DNA of 46,427 bases from Clostridia bacterium (lineage in GTDB: Bacteria; Bacillota; Clostridia; Christensenellales; Aristaeellaceae), in NCBI GenBank assembly GCA_017436605.1, contig JAFSCW010000066.1, positions 1 to 46,427 of the forward strand. The letters are read 5' to 3'. Shown piece after piece: positions 32,762 through 41,657 of the stretch. A model generated the notes under the pieces. The model did no database searches. It was given only the letters and a program-made list of their open reading frames with translations, and was not told where the DNA came from. A program made the position numbers and the translations under genes. How positions within the stretch are numbered: position 1 is the first letter of the stretch; every line of letters begins with the position of its first letter.

Positions 32762-33811
32762 ATGCACAAGAAGGTAACCATCTACGACATCGCACGCGAG
32801 GCCGGCGTATCCACGGCCACGGTCACGCGCGTCGTCTCCGGCAATCCCAGCGTCAAGCCCGCCACGCGGGAAAAGGTGCAGCGCGTCATCGACGCATACG
32901 CCTATACGCCCAGCGCCTCCGCGCAGCAGCTCGAGCGCGGACAGAGCAAGACCCTCGCCGTGGTCATGCCCGAGATTTCCAACCCCTATTTCAACAGCAT
33001 TTTCACCGCCGCTTATGAAGAGGCCGAGGCCAACGGCTACAGCACATGGCTGTTCCAGATTCAGGAGAACAAGCCGATCCCGCGCGAGCTGGTCGATCTG
33101 CTGATCGGAAGGAGCATGGACGGCGTCATCTTCGCCGGGGGCATCTGGTCGACCGCGCGCTCCGGCCTTTCCGAAGCGCTCAGCCGGCTCAAGCATCACA
33201 TGCCCGTGGCCACCATCTGCCCGCCGACCATGCAGCCCGACTGCATCTGCATCCACAGCGACCTGGTCAGCTGTTCCCGCCTGCCCGTGCGCCATCTGCA
33301 TGCGCTGGGCCACAGGCGCATCGCGTTCATCGGCGGCTCCATGCACCTGCGGGACAACTCCAAGCGCGGCGAAAACTTCCTCGAGGAGCTGCGCGCGCTC
33401 GACCTGCCGGACGATCCCGCATATCACGTCGATTCCGGCTTCGACGCCGAAAGCGGCGAGCGCGCCGTGCTGCGCATGCTCTCCGGTCTCGAGAAAAAGC
33501 GCTGGCCGACGGCGATCATCGCCTTCAACGACCTGATGGCGCTGGGCGCGATCAAGCAGCTCAAGCAGATGGGGCTGCGCCTGCCGGACGACATGGCGAT
33601 CATCGGCTGCGACAACCAGTTCTTCTGCCCGTATACCGATCCGCCGCTGACGAGCGTGGACCTGCATCCCGCCGAGCTGGCGCAAAGCGCCGTGCGCGAG
33701 CTGCTCGTCGCACGCGAGGGCACAGCCAAGCCGTTCACGATGATGCGCGAGGCGACCCTGATCGTCCGCGAGAGCTGCGGCGCGAGGCTCGGCTATCAGA
33801 AGCGCACCTGA
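32762..33811 (+). CDS. LacI-family transcriptional regulator
   Basis: A 349-aa DNA-binding repressor. The N-terminal HTH reads KKVTIYDIAREAGVSTATVT (about 2-22) and the hinge helix region follows near 45-60. The periplasmic-binding-like sensor domain contains LAVVMPEISNPYFNSIFTAA, MDGVIFAGGI, HLHALGHRRIAFIGGS and IIAFNDLMALGAIKQL. It is divergent from the uronate locus. Palindromes on both sides of the target promoter share the TGTTA-TAACA half-site. The ligand is presumably an oligosaccharide from the degraded polymer, not known. The start is set at 32762 by the promoter position and a GGAAAGG site. Confidence 0.93.
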   Translation: MHKKVTIYDIAREAGVSTATVTRVVSGNPSVKPATREKVQRVIDAYAYTPSASAQQLERGQSKTLAVVMPEISNPYFNSIFTAAYEEAEANGYSTWLFQIQENKPIPRELVDLLIGRSMDGVIFAGGIWSTARSGLSEALSRLKHHMPVATICPPTMQPDCICIHSDLVSCSRLPVRHLHALGHRRIAFIGGSMHLRDNSKRGENFLEELRALDLPDDPAYHVDSGFDAESGERAVLRMLSGLEKKRWPTAIIAFNDLMALGAIKQLKQMGLRLPDDMAIIGCDNQFFCPYTDPPLTSVDLHPAELAQSAVRELLVAREGTAKPFTMMREATLIVRESCGARLGYQKRT

Positions 33812-33822
33812 ACCCCATACGC

Positions 33823-33855
33823 AAACAAGCCCGCCGATACGGCAGGCTTGTTTTT
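33823..33855 (+). terminator. Terminator of the LacI-family gene
   Basis: AAACAAGCC-GCC pairs with CGGC-GGCTTGTTT around GATA and is followed by six T residues. Confidence 0.85.
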
Positions 33856-33904
33856 TGCTTCTTCTTTTTTATAACGGGCTGGCGCGGGTCGGAGACGCTC
33901 CGGA

Positions 33905-34777
33905 TCAGAGGCGCTTCAAAAAGCGCGCCGCCAGCGCGGGCCACTGCGCACACTCTTCCACCTGCAGCGACGCATCCCACGCCGCGCAGGAAAGCGCATT
34001 GGCAAGGCTCAGGCCATGCCTGCCCTGCGGGAAGATATGCATCTCCGTCAGCACGCCCGCGTCCGCGAGCGCGAGCGCCATGCGCAGGCTGTTGCGCACG
34101 GGCACGGTCTCGTCCGTGAACGTATGCCAGAGGAAGGTCGGCGGATAGTTTTCGCTGGCCCAGTTCAGCGCGCTGTACTGCGCATGCTGCATGACGTCCT
34201 TCGTGCCGGAGAGGTTTTCGAACGAGCCGCGGTGCGCGTCGCCGTCGGCGGCGATCACCGGATAGCACAGCACCGCCGCGTTCGGGCGGACGTCCTGCGG
34301 GGCGAGGCCGAGCTCCCGCCAGATTTCTTCATGCTGCCAAAGGCCCGCGACGCTCGCCGCCAGATGGCCGCCCGCGGAAAAGCCCATGATCGCGATCCTG
34401 TCCGGATCGGTATGCCACCTCTGCGCATGCGCGCGGACATAGGCGATCGCCGCGCCCGCGTCGTGCTGGGGCAGCGGGAAGGTATGCGACGCATCCGCGC
34501 TGTACCAGGCAGCCGCGTCGTGATCGCGCGGTTCGCGCTCCGCCGTCGCGCCGACGCGATACCAGACGACGAAGACATTGAAGCCCTCCGCCATGAACCG
34601 CAGCGCCAGCGGCTCCGCCTCGCGTTCGCTGCAGAACCCATACCCGCCGCCCGGGCAGACGACAATCGCCGGCCGGCGAATTCCCGGCTCGATCTCCCGG
34701 GAGACATGCGGCACGTACACGTCCATCTGAATCCGCACGCCGCGCGAGGACGGCACCTGCACCCTTTCAAAAAGCAT
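33905..34777 (-). CDS. Alpha/beta hydrolase, acetyl-xylan-esterase / BD-FAE-like
   Basis: A 290-aa esterase-type hydrolase. An oxyanion-type loop (VCPGGGYGF) lies near residue 40, the nucleophile elbow GFSAGG gives Ser134, and candidates for the rest of the triad are Asp222 (TDETVPV) and His254 (GRHGLS). There is no signal peptide. The start at 34777 is chosen because AGGAGG lies 7 nt upstream. The extra residues before it have no support. It sits next to but convergent with the LacI gene. De-acylation of the imported sugar is plausible but inferred. A TATACT with extended TG upstream may be its promoter. Confidence 0.85.
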   Translation of the reverse strand: MLFERVQVPSSRGVRIQMDVYVPHVSREIEPGIRRPAIVVCPGGGYGFCSEREAEPLALRFMAEGFNVFVVWYRVGATAEREPRDHDAAAWYSADASHTFPLPQHDAGAAIAYVRAHAQRWHTDPDRIAIMGFSAGGHLAASVAGLWQHEEIWRELGLAPQDVRPNAAVLCYPVIAADGDAHRGSFENLSGTKDVMQHAQYSALNWASENYPPTFLWHTFTDETVPVRNSLRMALALADAGVLTEMHIFPQGRHGLSLANALSCAAWDASLQVEECAQWPALAARFLKRL

Positions 34778-34884
34778 GGCGTTCCCTCCTGAAATGTGTT
34801 GATGGTTTGAGTATAGCACGGATTGCGGGATGGGAAAAGCCGCAGGGATGATCCGCGTTTATTTTTTCTGTTTCCTCATCAGGT

Positions 34885-37116
34885 TCAAATCGGCATTTCA
34901 CCGGCGACAAAGGGGATGCCGTTTTCTGCGGCGTAGGTTTCGGCATAGGAGCCGGAGACGCCGTAGAGCGTGAGATTCTCACAGAAATCGAAGGCATGCC
35001 TGCCGATGCTCGTCACGCTTTCCGGGATGCTGACGCTCGTCAGGTTGGTGCAGTCGCTGAAGACATACATGCCAAGGCTTGTCACGCCATCCGGGATCAC
35101 GAGGCTTAACAGGCTGCTGCAATCCCAGAACGCGCCGTTGCCGATAGCCGTCACACCAGCGGGGAGGCTGACGCTCGTCAGGCTGATGCAGTCGCAGAAG
35201 ACATAATCCCCGATGCTCGTCACGCCGCCCGGAATGCTGATGCTGATCAGGCCCTTGCAATCCCAGAAGGCGGACATGCCGATGCTCGTCACGCTGTCCG
35301 GAAGGTCGATGCTTGTCAGGCTGTGGCAGCTGCCGAAGGCGTAATTGCCGAGGGTCTCAACGCCCTCCGGGATCACGACGCTTGCCAGACTGCTGCATCC
35401 GCTGAAGGCATAATTTCCGATGCTCGTCACTCCTTCCGGGAGGCTGACGCTCGTCAGACCGGTGCAATTTTTGAAAGCATCCGCGCCGATGCTCGTCACC
35501 GGATAACCCTCAATGGTCTGCGGAATCACAACCTCAGTTTCTTCGCCAATGAATCCCGTAATGGCAGCTTCATTATTAGCAATCTCGTAGGTAAAGCTGC
35601 CGGCAGGCGTTTCCTCCGGCTGCTCCTCCTCGCCGATAAGCTGATACGCCAGCCCCTGCTCCTCGCAGTATGTCTGCGCATAGCTGTCCCGGCTCACGTA
35701 AATCGTCGCTCCACAATTCTTGAAAGCGTCTTCGCCGATGCTCGTCACGCTTTCTGGAATCACGATGCTCGTCAGGCTGGTGCAGCCATAGAAAGCATAC
35801 CCACCAATGCTCGTTACTCCATCCGGTATGCTGATGCTCATCAAGCTGCTGCAGTAAAAGAAAGTGCCATCGCCAATGCTCGTCACACTATCCGGCAGCT
35901 CAATGCTCGTTAGGCTTCCGCATCCATCGAAAGCATACCCGCCAATGTTTGTTACTCCATTCGGTATGTTGATGCTCGTCAGGCCGCTGCAGCCAGAGAA
36001 AGCATACCCGCCAATGCTCGTCACGCTATCCGGCAGCTCAATACTTGTCAGGTCGCTGCAGTTATAGAAGACAAACTCACCAATACTCGTCACACTATCC
36101 GGCAGTTCAATACTCGTTATGCTGGTGCATTCATAGAAAGTACGATCGCCAATGCTCGTCACGCCATCCGGCAGCTTAATACTCGTCAGGCTGCTGCATC
36201 CATCAAAAACATACCCGCCAATACTCGCCACGCTATCCGGCAGTTCGATGCTCGTCAGGCTGCTGCAGTCATAGAAAGCAAACTCGTCAATGCTCGTCAC
36301 GCCATCCGGGATGCTGACGCTCGTCAGGCTGCTGCAGCCATAGAAAACGCCACCGCCAATGCTCGTCACGCCATCCGGCAGCTCGATGCTCGTCAGGCTG
36401 CTGCAGCCATAGAAAGTACGATCGCCAATGCTCTCTACGCCATCCGGCAGCTTAATACTCGTCAGGCTGCCACAATAACAAAAAGCATTATTGCCAATGC
36501 TCGTCAGGCCATCCGGCAACTCAACACTCGTCAGGCTGCTGCATCCACGGAAAGCATACTCGCCAATGCTCGTCAGGCTATCCGGCAACTCAATGCTCAT
36601 CAGGCTGCTGCAGTCATAGAAGGCTTCATTTCCAACGCTCGTCACCGGATAATCCTCGATGGTCTGCGGAATCACGACCTCTGTTTCTTCGCCAACAAAA
36701 GCAGTAATGGTGACTTTCTCATTTTCCATGGAATATTCAAAGCTGCTGACCGGCGTCACATTCGGATCGGAAACATAGCCCTTTTCTGCCGCCCAGTCAT
36801 AGGCATAGCTTCCCTCCTGCGCCGACACCTCCATCGCCCCGCAGCCGTCAAAAGCGTCGTCCGCGATGGACGTAATCGAGGCGGGCAGATTGATGGCCGA
36901 CACGGTACTGCCCGCAAACGCCCTGCTGCCGATCGTCTCAATGCCCTCCGGCAGGACGACCTCGCCAAGGGACGTATCCCCATAGAACGCCTCGTCTTCG
37001 ATCTCCTTCAGGTTTTCCGGCAGGGTGAGCACGCCCTCCTGCGCAAGGCCGCCAACGGCCCACGCGCACAGGAGCGCCGCCAGCAACATGATGCTCAGCC
37101 AAGATTTCCTCTTCAT
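34885..37116 (-). CDS. Secreted BspA-type leucine-rich-repeat protein
   Basis: A 743-aa secreted protein with a signal peptide of about 25 residues and roughly twenty-two 23-residue LRR_5 units (pattern TSIG-AF-CSSLTSI-LPDGV). Three blocks are separated by capping motifs ending in YA-sequences (SYAYDWAAEKGY, SYAQTYCEEQGLAYQ, SYAETYAAENGIPF). Two of the boundaries are followed by a shared linker, ITAFVGEETEVVIPQTIE and ITGFIGEETEVVIPQTIE. There is no sorting signal or C-terminal helix, so it is released or bound non-covalently. Such proteins often bind host or microbial partners. The ligand is unknown. A consensus promoter lies about 45 bp upstream, so it is monocistronic. Confidence 0.9.
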   Translation of the reverse strand: MKRKSWLSIMLLAALLCAWAVGGLAQEGVLTLPENLKEIEDEAFYGDTSLGEVVLPEGIETIGSRAFAGSTVSAINLPASITSIADDAFDGCGAMEVSAQEGSYAYDWAAEKGYVSDPNVTPVSSFEYSMENEKVTITAFVGEETEVVIPQTIEDYPVTSVGNEAFYDCSSLMSIELPDSLTSIGEYAFRGCSSLTSVELPDGLTSIGNNAFCYCGSLTSIKLPDGVESIGDRTFYGCSSLTSIELPDGVTSIGGGVFYGCSSLTSVSIPDGVTSIDEFAFYDCSSLTSIELPDSVASIGGYVFDGCSSLTSIKLPDGVTSIGDRTFYECTSITSIELPDSVTSIGEFVFYNCSDLTSIELPDSVTSIGGYAFSGCSGLTSINIPNGVTNIGGYAFDGCGSLTSIELPDSVTSIGDGTFFYCSSLMSISIPDGVTSIGGYAFYGCTSLTSIVIPESVTSIGEDAFKNCGATIYVSRDSYAQTYCEEQGLAYQLIGEEEQPEETPAGSFTYEIANNEAAITGFIGEETEVVIPQTIEGYPVTSIGADAFKNCTGLTSVSLPEGVTSIGNYAFSGCSSLASVVIPEGVETLGNYAFGSCHSLTSIDLPDSVTSIGMSAFWDCKGLISISIPGGVTSIGDYVFCDCISLTSVSLPAGVTAIGNGAFWDCSSLLSLVIPDGVTSLGMYVFSDCTNLTSVSIPESVTSIGRHAFDFCENLTLYGVSGSYAETYAAENGIPFVAGEMPI
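34980..36640. repeat. 69-bp repeat array encoding LRR units
   Basis: About twenty copies of a 69-bp unit recur in frame, with the shared words CAATGCTCGTCA, CCGGCAG and CTCGTCAGGCTG on the plus strand. Units in the middle of the array are more alike than those at its ends, a sign of recent duplication. Confidence 0.85.
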
Positions 37117-37160
37117 CCTTCGTTCCTCCCAGGCTATTGTACGATCTTCCGGTTTGTTAT

Positions 37161-37189
37161 ATTTTAGCAGATTCGCAACCGTCGTTCAA
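37161..37189 (-). promoter_or_regulatory. Promoter of LRR protein gene
   Basis: On the minus strand TTGAAC (37184-37189) and TAAAAT (37161-37166) are separated by 17 nt. The start codon is at 37116. Confidence 0.72.
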
Positions 37190-37283
37190 CCGCGCCGCCG
37201 AAAAAACCGGCAGAGTTCCATTCAAAGCATGCGCTTCGCGCGCGTCTTCCTGCGGCGCGATTTGAAGGATGCGTTTTGATATA

Positions 37284-37314
37284 CAGAAATAAGGAGCCGA
37301 AAGCTCCTTCTCTG
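37284..37314 (-). terminator. Terminator of the CotH/two-component operon
   Basis: AAGGAGC / GCTCCTT around CGAAA, extended by CAGA/TCTG, lies just past the stop at 37345 on the minus strand. A weak T stretch follows. Confidence 0.65.
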
Positions 37315-37344
37315 TGATTGGGTTTTCCTCATCCGAAAATCGGC

Positions 37345-37890
37345 TCACGCCCCCGCCCGCCAGTTCTCGCTGGCGATCAGGTATCGGATAAAATCCTCCG
37401 GAAGCGCCACGGTCCGGGCCATGTCGGCGATGAGCGCATCGTCGATCTTCTCGCGCAGAAGGCGCGTCTGATCCCGCCCGCCGATCTCCGTTTCCGGCGC
37501 GAGGAAGAGCCTGAGAATCCGGCGGACCTGCTGGTCATGCGCCGTTTCGCCCGGGTCGGCCATGATATCGGCCAGCAGGCAATTGCCCAGCGCGATATAG
37601 CTGTTGACGCGCAGCGTGTCCGCATCGACGTCGAATTCGCCAAGGAAATGCGCGCAGTCCTCGTGCGTGATCTCGCGCAGCTGCGTCAGCGCCGCCGCAT
37701 GCACGCGCACGGACAGGCCGTCCTGAAAATCCAGCCCGGCGAAGCTGCCCATCATCACCATCTGCAGCACCTGACAGCCGCGCCGCCCCTCCCGGCAGGA
37801 GGCAGACTGTCCGCTCTCATCCCAGTATTCCGCGCCGGCGAAGGCAGGCAGCGCGGCGAGCAGCAACAGCAGCATGAAGATTCTTTTCAT
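37345..37890 (-). CDS. Small secreted protein sharing a domain with the repeat protein upstream
   Basis: A 181-aa secreted protein with a signal peptide of about 20 residues (MKRIFMLLLLLAALPAFAGA). The remainder is a single helical domain. About 70 of its C-terminal residues, from ADIMADPGETAHDQQVRRIL to IRYLIASENW, line up by eye with residues of the 365-aa protein encoded at 41658-42755. There is no known family. It is the last gene of the operon, overlapping the histidine kinase gene by 4 nt, so it is co-translated. It may be the signal, or a modulator, of the sensor beside it, but this is inferred. Confidence 0.75.
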   Translation of the reverse strand: MKRIFMLLLLLAALPAFAGAEYWDESGQSASCREGRRGCQVLQMVMMGSFAGLDFQDGLSVRVHAAALTQLREITHEDCAHFLGEFDVDADTLRVNSYIALGNCLLADIMADPGETAHDQQVRRILRLFLAPETEIGGRDQTRLLREKIDDALIADMARTVALPEDFIRYLIASENWRAGA

Positions 37891-39272
37891 TCCTGCCCCT
37901 CCTTTTCTCCGCGCTCCTGCGGATCGTTCTGCGCGAAGCGCAGCGTAAAGCAGCTGCCCGCGCCGGGCTCGCTGCGCACGGAAACCTCCGCGCCGTTGCG
38001 CTCTGCGAGCGATTTGACGATCGACAGCCCGAGGCCGGAACCGCCCGTTCCATCCCCGCGCGCATCGCGCGCCTCATCGACGCGATAAAATTTTTCGAAG
38101 ATATGCGCCTGATGCTCCGGCGCGATGCCCACGCCGTCGTCCTCGACCTCGATGCGCTCCCCGGAGAGGACGACGCGGACATATCCGCCCGGCCTGCCGT
38201 AATGGATTGCGTTGTCGATCAGGTTATACAGCATTTCCCAGACGTCCTTCTCCGCCGCAAGGACCATCGTTTCTCCCTGCATCGTCAGGCGGATGCCCTT
38301 GTGCGCGGCGCGCGGCCCGAGCGAATTGAGGATCTCCCCGGCGATGGCCGTCGCATCCACCAGGGTGCGCTGCACAGTCTGGCGTTCCGAGCGGCTCAGC
38401 AGGAGAATATCCTCGATAACCTCCAGCATCCGGCTGCATTCGCTGCGGATGGTCCTCAGGCACAGCTGCTTTTCCTCCGGCGTATCCGCCAGCCCCTCGT
38501 CCATCATCTCGGCAAAGCCCATGATCGACGTCAGCGGGCTGCGCAGCTCATGCGACGCGTGCGCGACAAAATCCTGCCGCAGGCCGAGCGTCCTGCGGAC
38601 CTCCTCCAGATCGTCATGCAGCCGCCCCGCGCGGAAGGCGATGTTGTTCATCGCCGGCTGCAGCTCGGGGAAAACCGCCTGCGCCCGTTCCGCGCTGCCG
38701 TCGAGCAGGCGCTGGACGCCATCCATCTCCCGCCGCATATCCGAGGCGATCGAGGAAAACGCCCGGCGCTGCATCACATACAGCAGCAGAAAGAGCACGC
38801 ACATGCCGATAATATAGAACATGATCATCCGCGTGATTTCTTCGACCGGATAGCAAAGCCTGAGAATCAGTTCATCCGAAAGGCTCATCGCCTCGTAGTA
38901 CATAAACGTCGCTTCCGTATCCGAAAGGCGCAGGCTTTCGCCGACGCCCGTCTGGAGCGCCTGCACGATTTCCGGCCGTCCGGCGTGGCTGTTCATCGTC
39001 CGCGGATCCCTGTGGCTGTCGGCGAGCACAAGCCCGTTTGCCATCAGGTATGTCACGCGCATCGGTCCTGCGATGCCCACGATTTCATCCGCGATCGCCT
39101 GAAGATCGCCATCGGATTCCAGCGTCAGCGCCGCGGCGACGTTCAGCGTCGCGCGCAGCTCCTCGCGCGTGTCGTCGATCTTCAGCTTGATCATCAGCGT
39201 CACGGCGGCGATCGTCATCACCAGCGTCATCAGGATGCTCAGCCAGTAGATTCTCTGCAGTCTTTTTTTCAT
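37887..39272 (-). CDS. Sensor histidine kinase
   Basis: A 461-aa membrane kinase. Two helices (about 9-30 and 149-167) enclose an extracytoplasmic sensor of about 115 residues. A HAMP-like stretch and the HisKA domain follow, with the H-box VAHASHELRSPLTSI (phosphorylated His241). The HATPase_c domain shows NLIDNAIHYG, VEDDGVGIAPEHQAHIFEKF and GSGLGLSIVKSLA. The type is PhoR/WalK-like. It overlaps the response regulator by 4 nt and the small secreted gene by 4 nt. Confidence 0.93.
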   Translation of the reverse strand: MKKRLQRIYWLSILMTLVMTIAAVTLMIKLKIDDTREELRATLNVAAALTLESDGDLQAIADEIVGIAGPMRVTYLMANGLVLADSHRDPRTMNSHAGRPEIVQALQTGVGESLRLSDTEATFMYYEAMSLSDELILRLCYPVEEITRMIMFYIIGMCVLFLLLYVMQRRAFSSIASDMRREMDGVQRLLDGSAERAQAVFPELQPAMNNIAFRAGRLHDDLEEVRRTLGLRQDFVAHASHELRSPLTSIMGFAEMMDEGLADTPEEKQLCLRTIRSECSRMLEVIEDILLLSRSERQTVQRTLVDATAIAGEILNSLGPRAAHKGIRLTMQGETMVLAAEKDVWEMLYNLIDNAIHYGRPGGYVRVVLSGERIEVEDDGVGIAPEHQAHIFEKFYRVDEARDARGDGTGGSGLGLSIVKSLAERNGAEVSVRSEPGAGSCFTLRFAQNDPQERGEKEGQE

Positions 39273-39988
39273 CGGCGCTCACCAGCGTCCGCGCCCTCGG
39301 ACTCGCCTGCAATCAGCCTGTAGCCCGTTCCGCGAACGGTTTTGATATACCTGGGCATACCCGCCGTATCGCCAAGCTTAACGCGCAGCGTCTTGATGTG
39401 CGTATCGACAATGCGCGAGGGATCCTCGTCGGTCTCATAGCCCCAGACCTCGCGCAGCAGCATCCCGCGCGTGACGGTCGTCATCCTGTTCTTCGCCAGA
39501 ACATTCAGCACGTCGAATTCCTTGGCCGTCAGGTCGATCTGCCTGCCGCAGACATAGGCGTCCCGCGTGTCCGGGGCGAGCGTGATTTCGCCGATCTCTA
39601 TGCGCAGCGGCTCCCTGGGCAGGCGGCGCAGCGCCGCGGCGACCCGGGCCTGCAGCTCGCGCACGCCGAAGGGCTTCGTGATATAATCCTCCGCGCCCAG
39701 CTCCAGACCGCGCACCTTGTCATGCTCGGCGCTGCGCGCGGAAATGATGATCACAGGAATGGCGCGCGTCGTCATGCGCTCCTTCCATTCCTTCAGGAGC
39801 ACATAGCCGTTTTTCTCGCGCAGCATCAGATCCAGCAGCAGAAGATCCGGCAGCCGGTCGCGCCCGATCGCCTTCTCCAGCTGCATGCCGTCGGGCATGC
39901 GCGTCGTCTCATGTCCCGCTTTTCTGACCGTCATCTCAATCAGCATGCCGATCTGCGGGTCGTCCTCAACAATCCAGATGTGTGCCAT
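39269..39988 (-). CDS. OmpR/PhoB-family response regulator
   Basis: A 239-aa transcription factor. The receiver domain has acidic residues Glu8-Asp9-Asp10, phospho-acceptor Asp53 (LLLLDLMLREKNG) and the TKPFG loop. The C-terminal winged helix contains LTAKEFDVLNVLAKN and VDTHIKTLRVKLG. Start at 39988, 27 nt after the CotH gene, and end overlapping the kinase gene. No target sites can be assigned here, but the operon itself is the usual first target. Confidence 0.93.
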   Translation of the reverse strand: MAHIWIVEDDPQIGMLIEMTVRKAGHETTRMPDGMQLEKAIGRDRLPDLLLLDLMLREKNGYVLLKEWKERMTTRAIPVIIISARSAEHDKVRGLELGAEDYITKPFGVRELQARVAAALRRLPREPLRIEIGEITLAPDTRDAYVCGRQIDLTAKEFDVLNVLAKNRMTTVTRGMLLREVWGYETDEDPSRIVDTHIKTLRVKLGDTAGMPRYIKTVRGTGYRLIAGESEGADAGERR

Positions 39989-40015
39989 TTTTTCCCATGC
40001 CTTCCGTACGTCGTT

Positions 40016-41557
40016 TTATTTCTGCGCCGGCTGTCTGCCCAGCTCTTCGACAAACACGTCAATCTCCGGCAGGATCATGCGGATCGAGGTCTGTATATCG
40101 CGGAGATTATCCGCGTTTCCCTCGCCCATGCCGCATTCCGGCCAGCGTCTGCTATCGCGCACGATCGCGCCGTAAATCGGCTGGTGAATCTCCCTGGCGC
40201 GCGCCATGATCGCGTCCTCACGCGCGATCCCGCTGCGCAGCTGCGCCCAGCGCGCGCGGATCATCGCATAAACCTCTTCGCCGCCGGTCTCGATCAGCTT
40301 TTCAAACGAACCGTCCATCACCAGCCTGCCGACGATATAATTCGTATAGTTCTGTTCCTTTCCGTCCCCATACCATACATCGCCGAAGGTATGGTTCAGA
40401 TCCCACGGAATCTTGTACATCGTATAGCCGCCGTTTTCATATACGGCATGCAGAAACTGATTTTTGAAATGGCAGTCATGCGCCTGCAGAAGCATCGCCC
40501 ACAGGCCGTAGTCGATCGTATTTTCCAGCGACATGGCCGCGCCCGCAATGTTCTTTTCGCCAAAGAGCAGGCTCATATACGACGCGGCCGGCGTCCATGG
40601 ATTCTCCACAAAGGTTCCGGCATGCTTGATCTCCAGACCGCCGCAGCGCTCCTCATCCCCGCAGGCCAGCACCTCTTCAACCGTCGGCCGGTCGTTGGCA
40701 AAGACCTTATACAGGATGCCGGATCGCCTGTGGGAATCGACCTGCTTGCGGTCGATGCGCTCCTGTACGCCGTACAGCCCCCAGTACTGCCCATCGAAGA
40801 GCACCTCTGCGTATTCCAGCCTGCTGCTCCTGGCCGCCGTGCCGCAGGAATTGAATGCCTCCCACAGCTCATAAGCCAGCTTTTCCCGTATCTTGGACGT
40901 ATCCGAATACATCGGATTCAGGATCCAGTCGTCGTCCTCGCGCAGCCCGGCGATGGACAGATTCCGCTTTTTCCCCTGTTCATCCAAGATTTTAACACGG
41001 TAGCTTTTCTTGGGCAACCACTTGCTCGTGTTTCCGCGCAGATTCATCCCGATGGGCGTCTGCTCGCAGGAGACGCCGCCGTCCTTTTCTGCGGCATAGA
41101 GCGCAAGGCGCGCGCTCTGCGTCTGATCCCCGGGGAGCTCGCCGCTGTCGTTTCGGATATCGAGCACGGGCAGCGGCGTGAGCACGACGTTGGAGGCAAA
41201 CACGGCGTCCTCTCCTTCGGCGACGACCTCAAACCCCATCGACACATCCAGCGCCAGCTTTTTCGTCCATCCCTGCGGCATGACCACGCTGCACAGCAGA
41301 TTGCTGTCATCCCGTACAGATACGCCCGAACAGAACGCCTCTGTCTGCGCGTCCTGCGGAATGAAATACGTATTGGATACCTCGTCATACGGCAGAGGCG
41401 TGCCGTCCTCAAGCTCGAGCACGACGCGCCCCTGCGTCCTGCCCAGGCTCTCCCTTTCCGCTTCCGTCATGCGCGCATATTCCGGCATATCTGCGGAGGC
41501 TGCAGACGGAAACAGAGCCACCAGCGCCAGAAGCGCCGCAGCCCAGATTCTTTTCAT
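40016..41557 (-). CDS. CotH-family kinase-like secreted protein
   Basis: A 513-aa secreted protein of the CotH kinase family, which in spores phosphorylates coat proteins. Signal peptide of about 22 residues (AASADMPEY). The family segments are MNLRGNTSKWLPKKSYRVKI (about 190-210, nucleotide-binding strand with Lys), DTSKIREKLAYELW, AEVLFDGQYWGLYGVQERI and YKIPWDLNHTFGDVW (about 395-410). It heads the operon with the two-component genes. A role outside spores, phosphorylating secreted targets, is possible. Activity is not shown. Confidence 0.88.
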   Translation of the reverse strand: MKRIWAAALLALVALFPSAASADMPEYARMTEAERESLGRTQGRVVLELEDGTPLPYDEVSNTYFIPQDAQTEAFCSGVSVRDDSNLLCSVVMPQGWTKKLALDVSMGFEVVAEGEDAVFASNVVLTPLPVLDIRNDSGELPGDQTQSARLALYAAEKDGGVSCEQTPIGMNLRGNTSKWLPKKSYRVKILDEQGKKRNLSIAGLREDDDWILNPMYSDTSKIREKLAYELWEAFNSCGTAARSSRLEYAEVLFDGQYWGLYGVQERIDRKQVDSHRRSGILYKVFANDRPTVEEVLACGDEERCGGLEIKHAGTFVENPWTPAASYMSLLFGEKNIAGAAMSLENTIDYGLWAMLLQAHDCHFKNQFLHAVYENGGYTMYKIPWDLNHTFGDVWYGDGKEQNYTNYIVGRLVMDGSFEKLIETGGEEVYAMIRARWAQLRSGIAREDAIMARAREIHQPIYGAIVRDSRRWPECGMGEGNADNLRDIQTSIRMILPEIDVFVEELGRQPAQK

Positions 41558-41579
41558 TCCGTCTCGCCTCCCTCAAAGG

Positions 41580-41603
41580 GGCGCAGGAGAATCCTCCTGC
41601 GCC
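41580..41603 (-). terminator. Hairpin between repeat-protein and CotH genes
   Basis: A perfect 10-bp stem GGCGCAGGAG / CTCCTGCGCC with a 4-nt loop lies in the 100-bp gap. Poor T run on the minus strand (CCTTTGAGG), so read-through from the repeat-protein gene into the CotH operon is likely. Confidence 0.6.
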
Positions 41604-41657
41604 TGTTTATGCTCATGTACTTCATCCGGTGCGGACTGTATCCGGCGTCCATCCTGA

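Noticed and set aside
34980..36640. CRISPR or satellite array
   Set aside because: The 69-bp periodicity matches LRR protein units exactly, and the third-base variation is that of a coding repeat.
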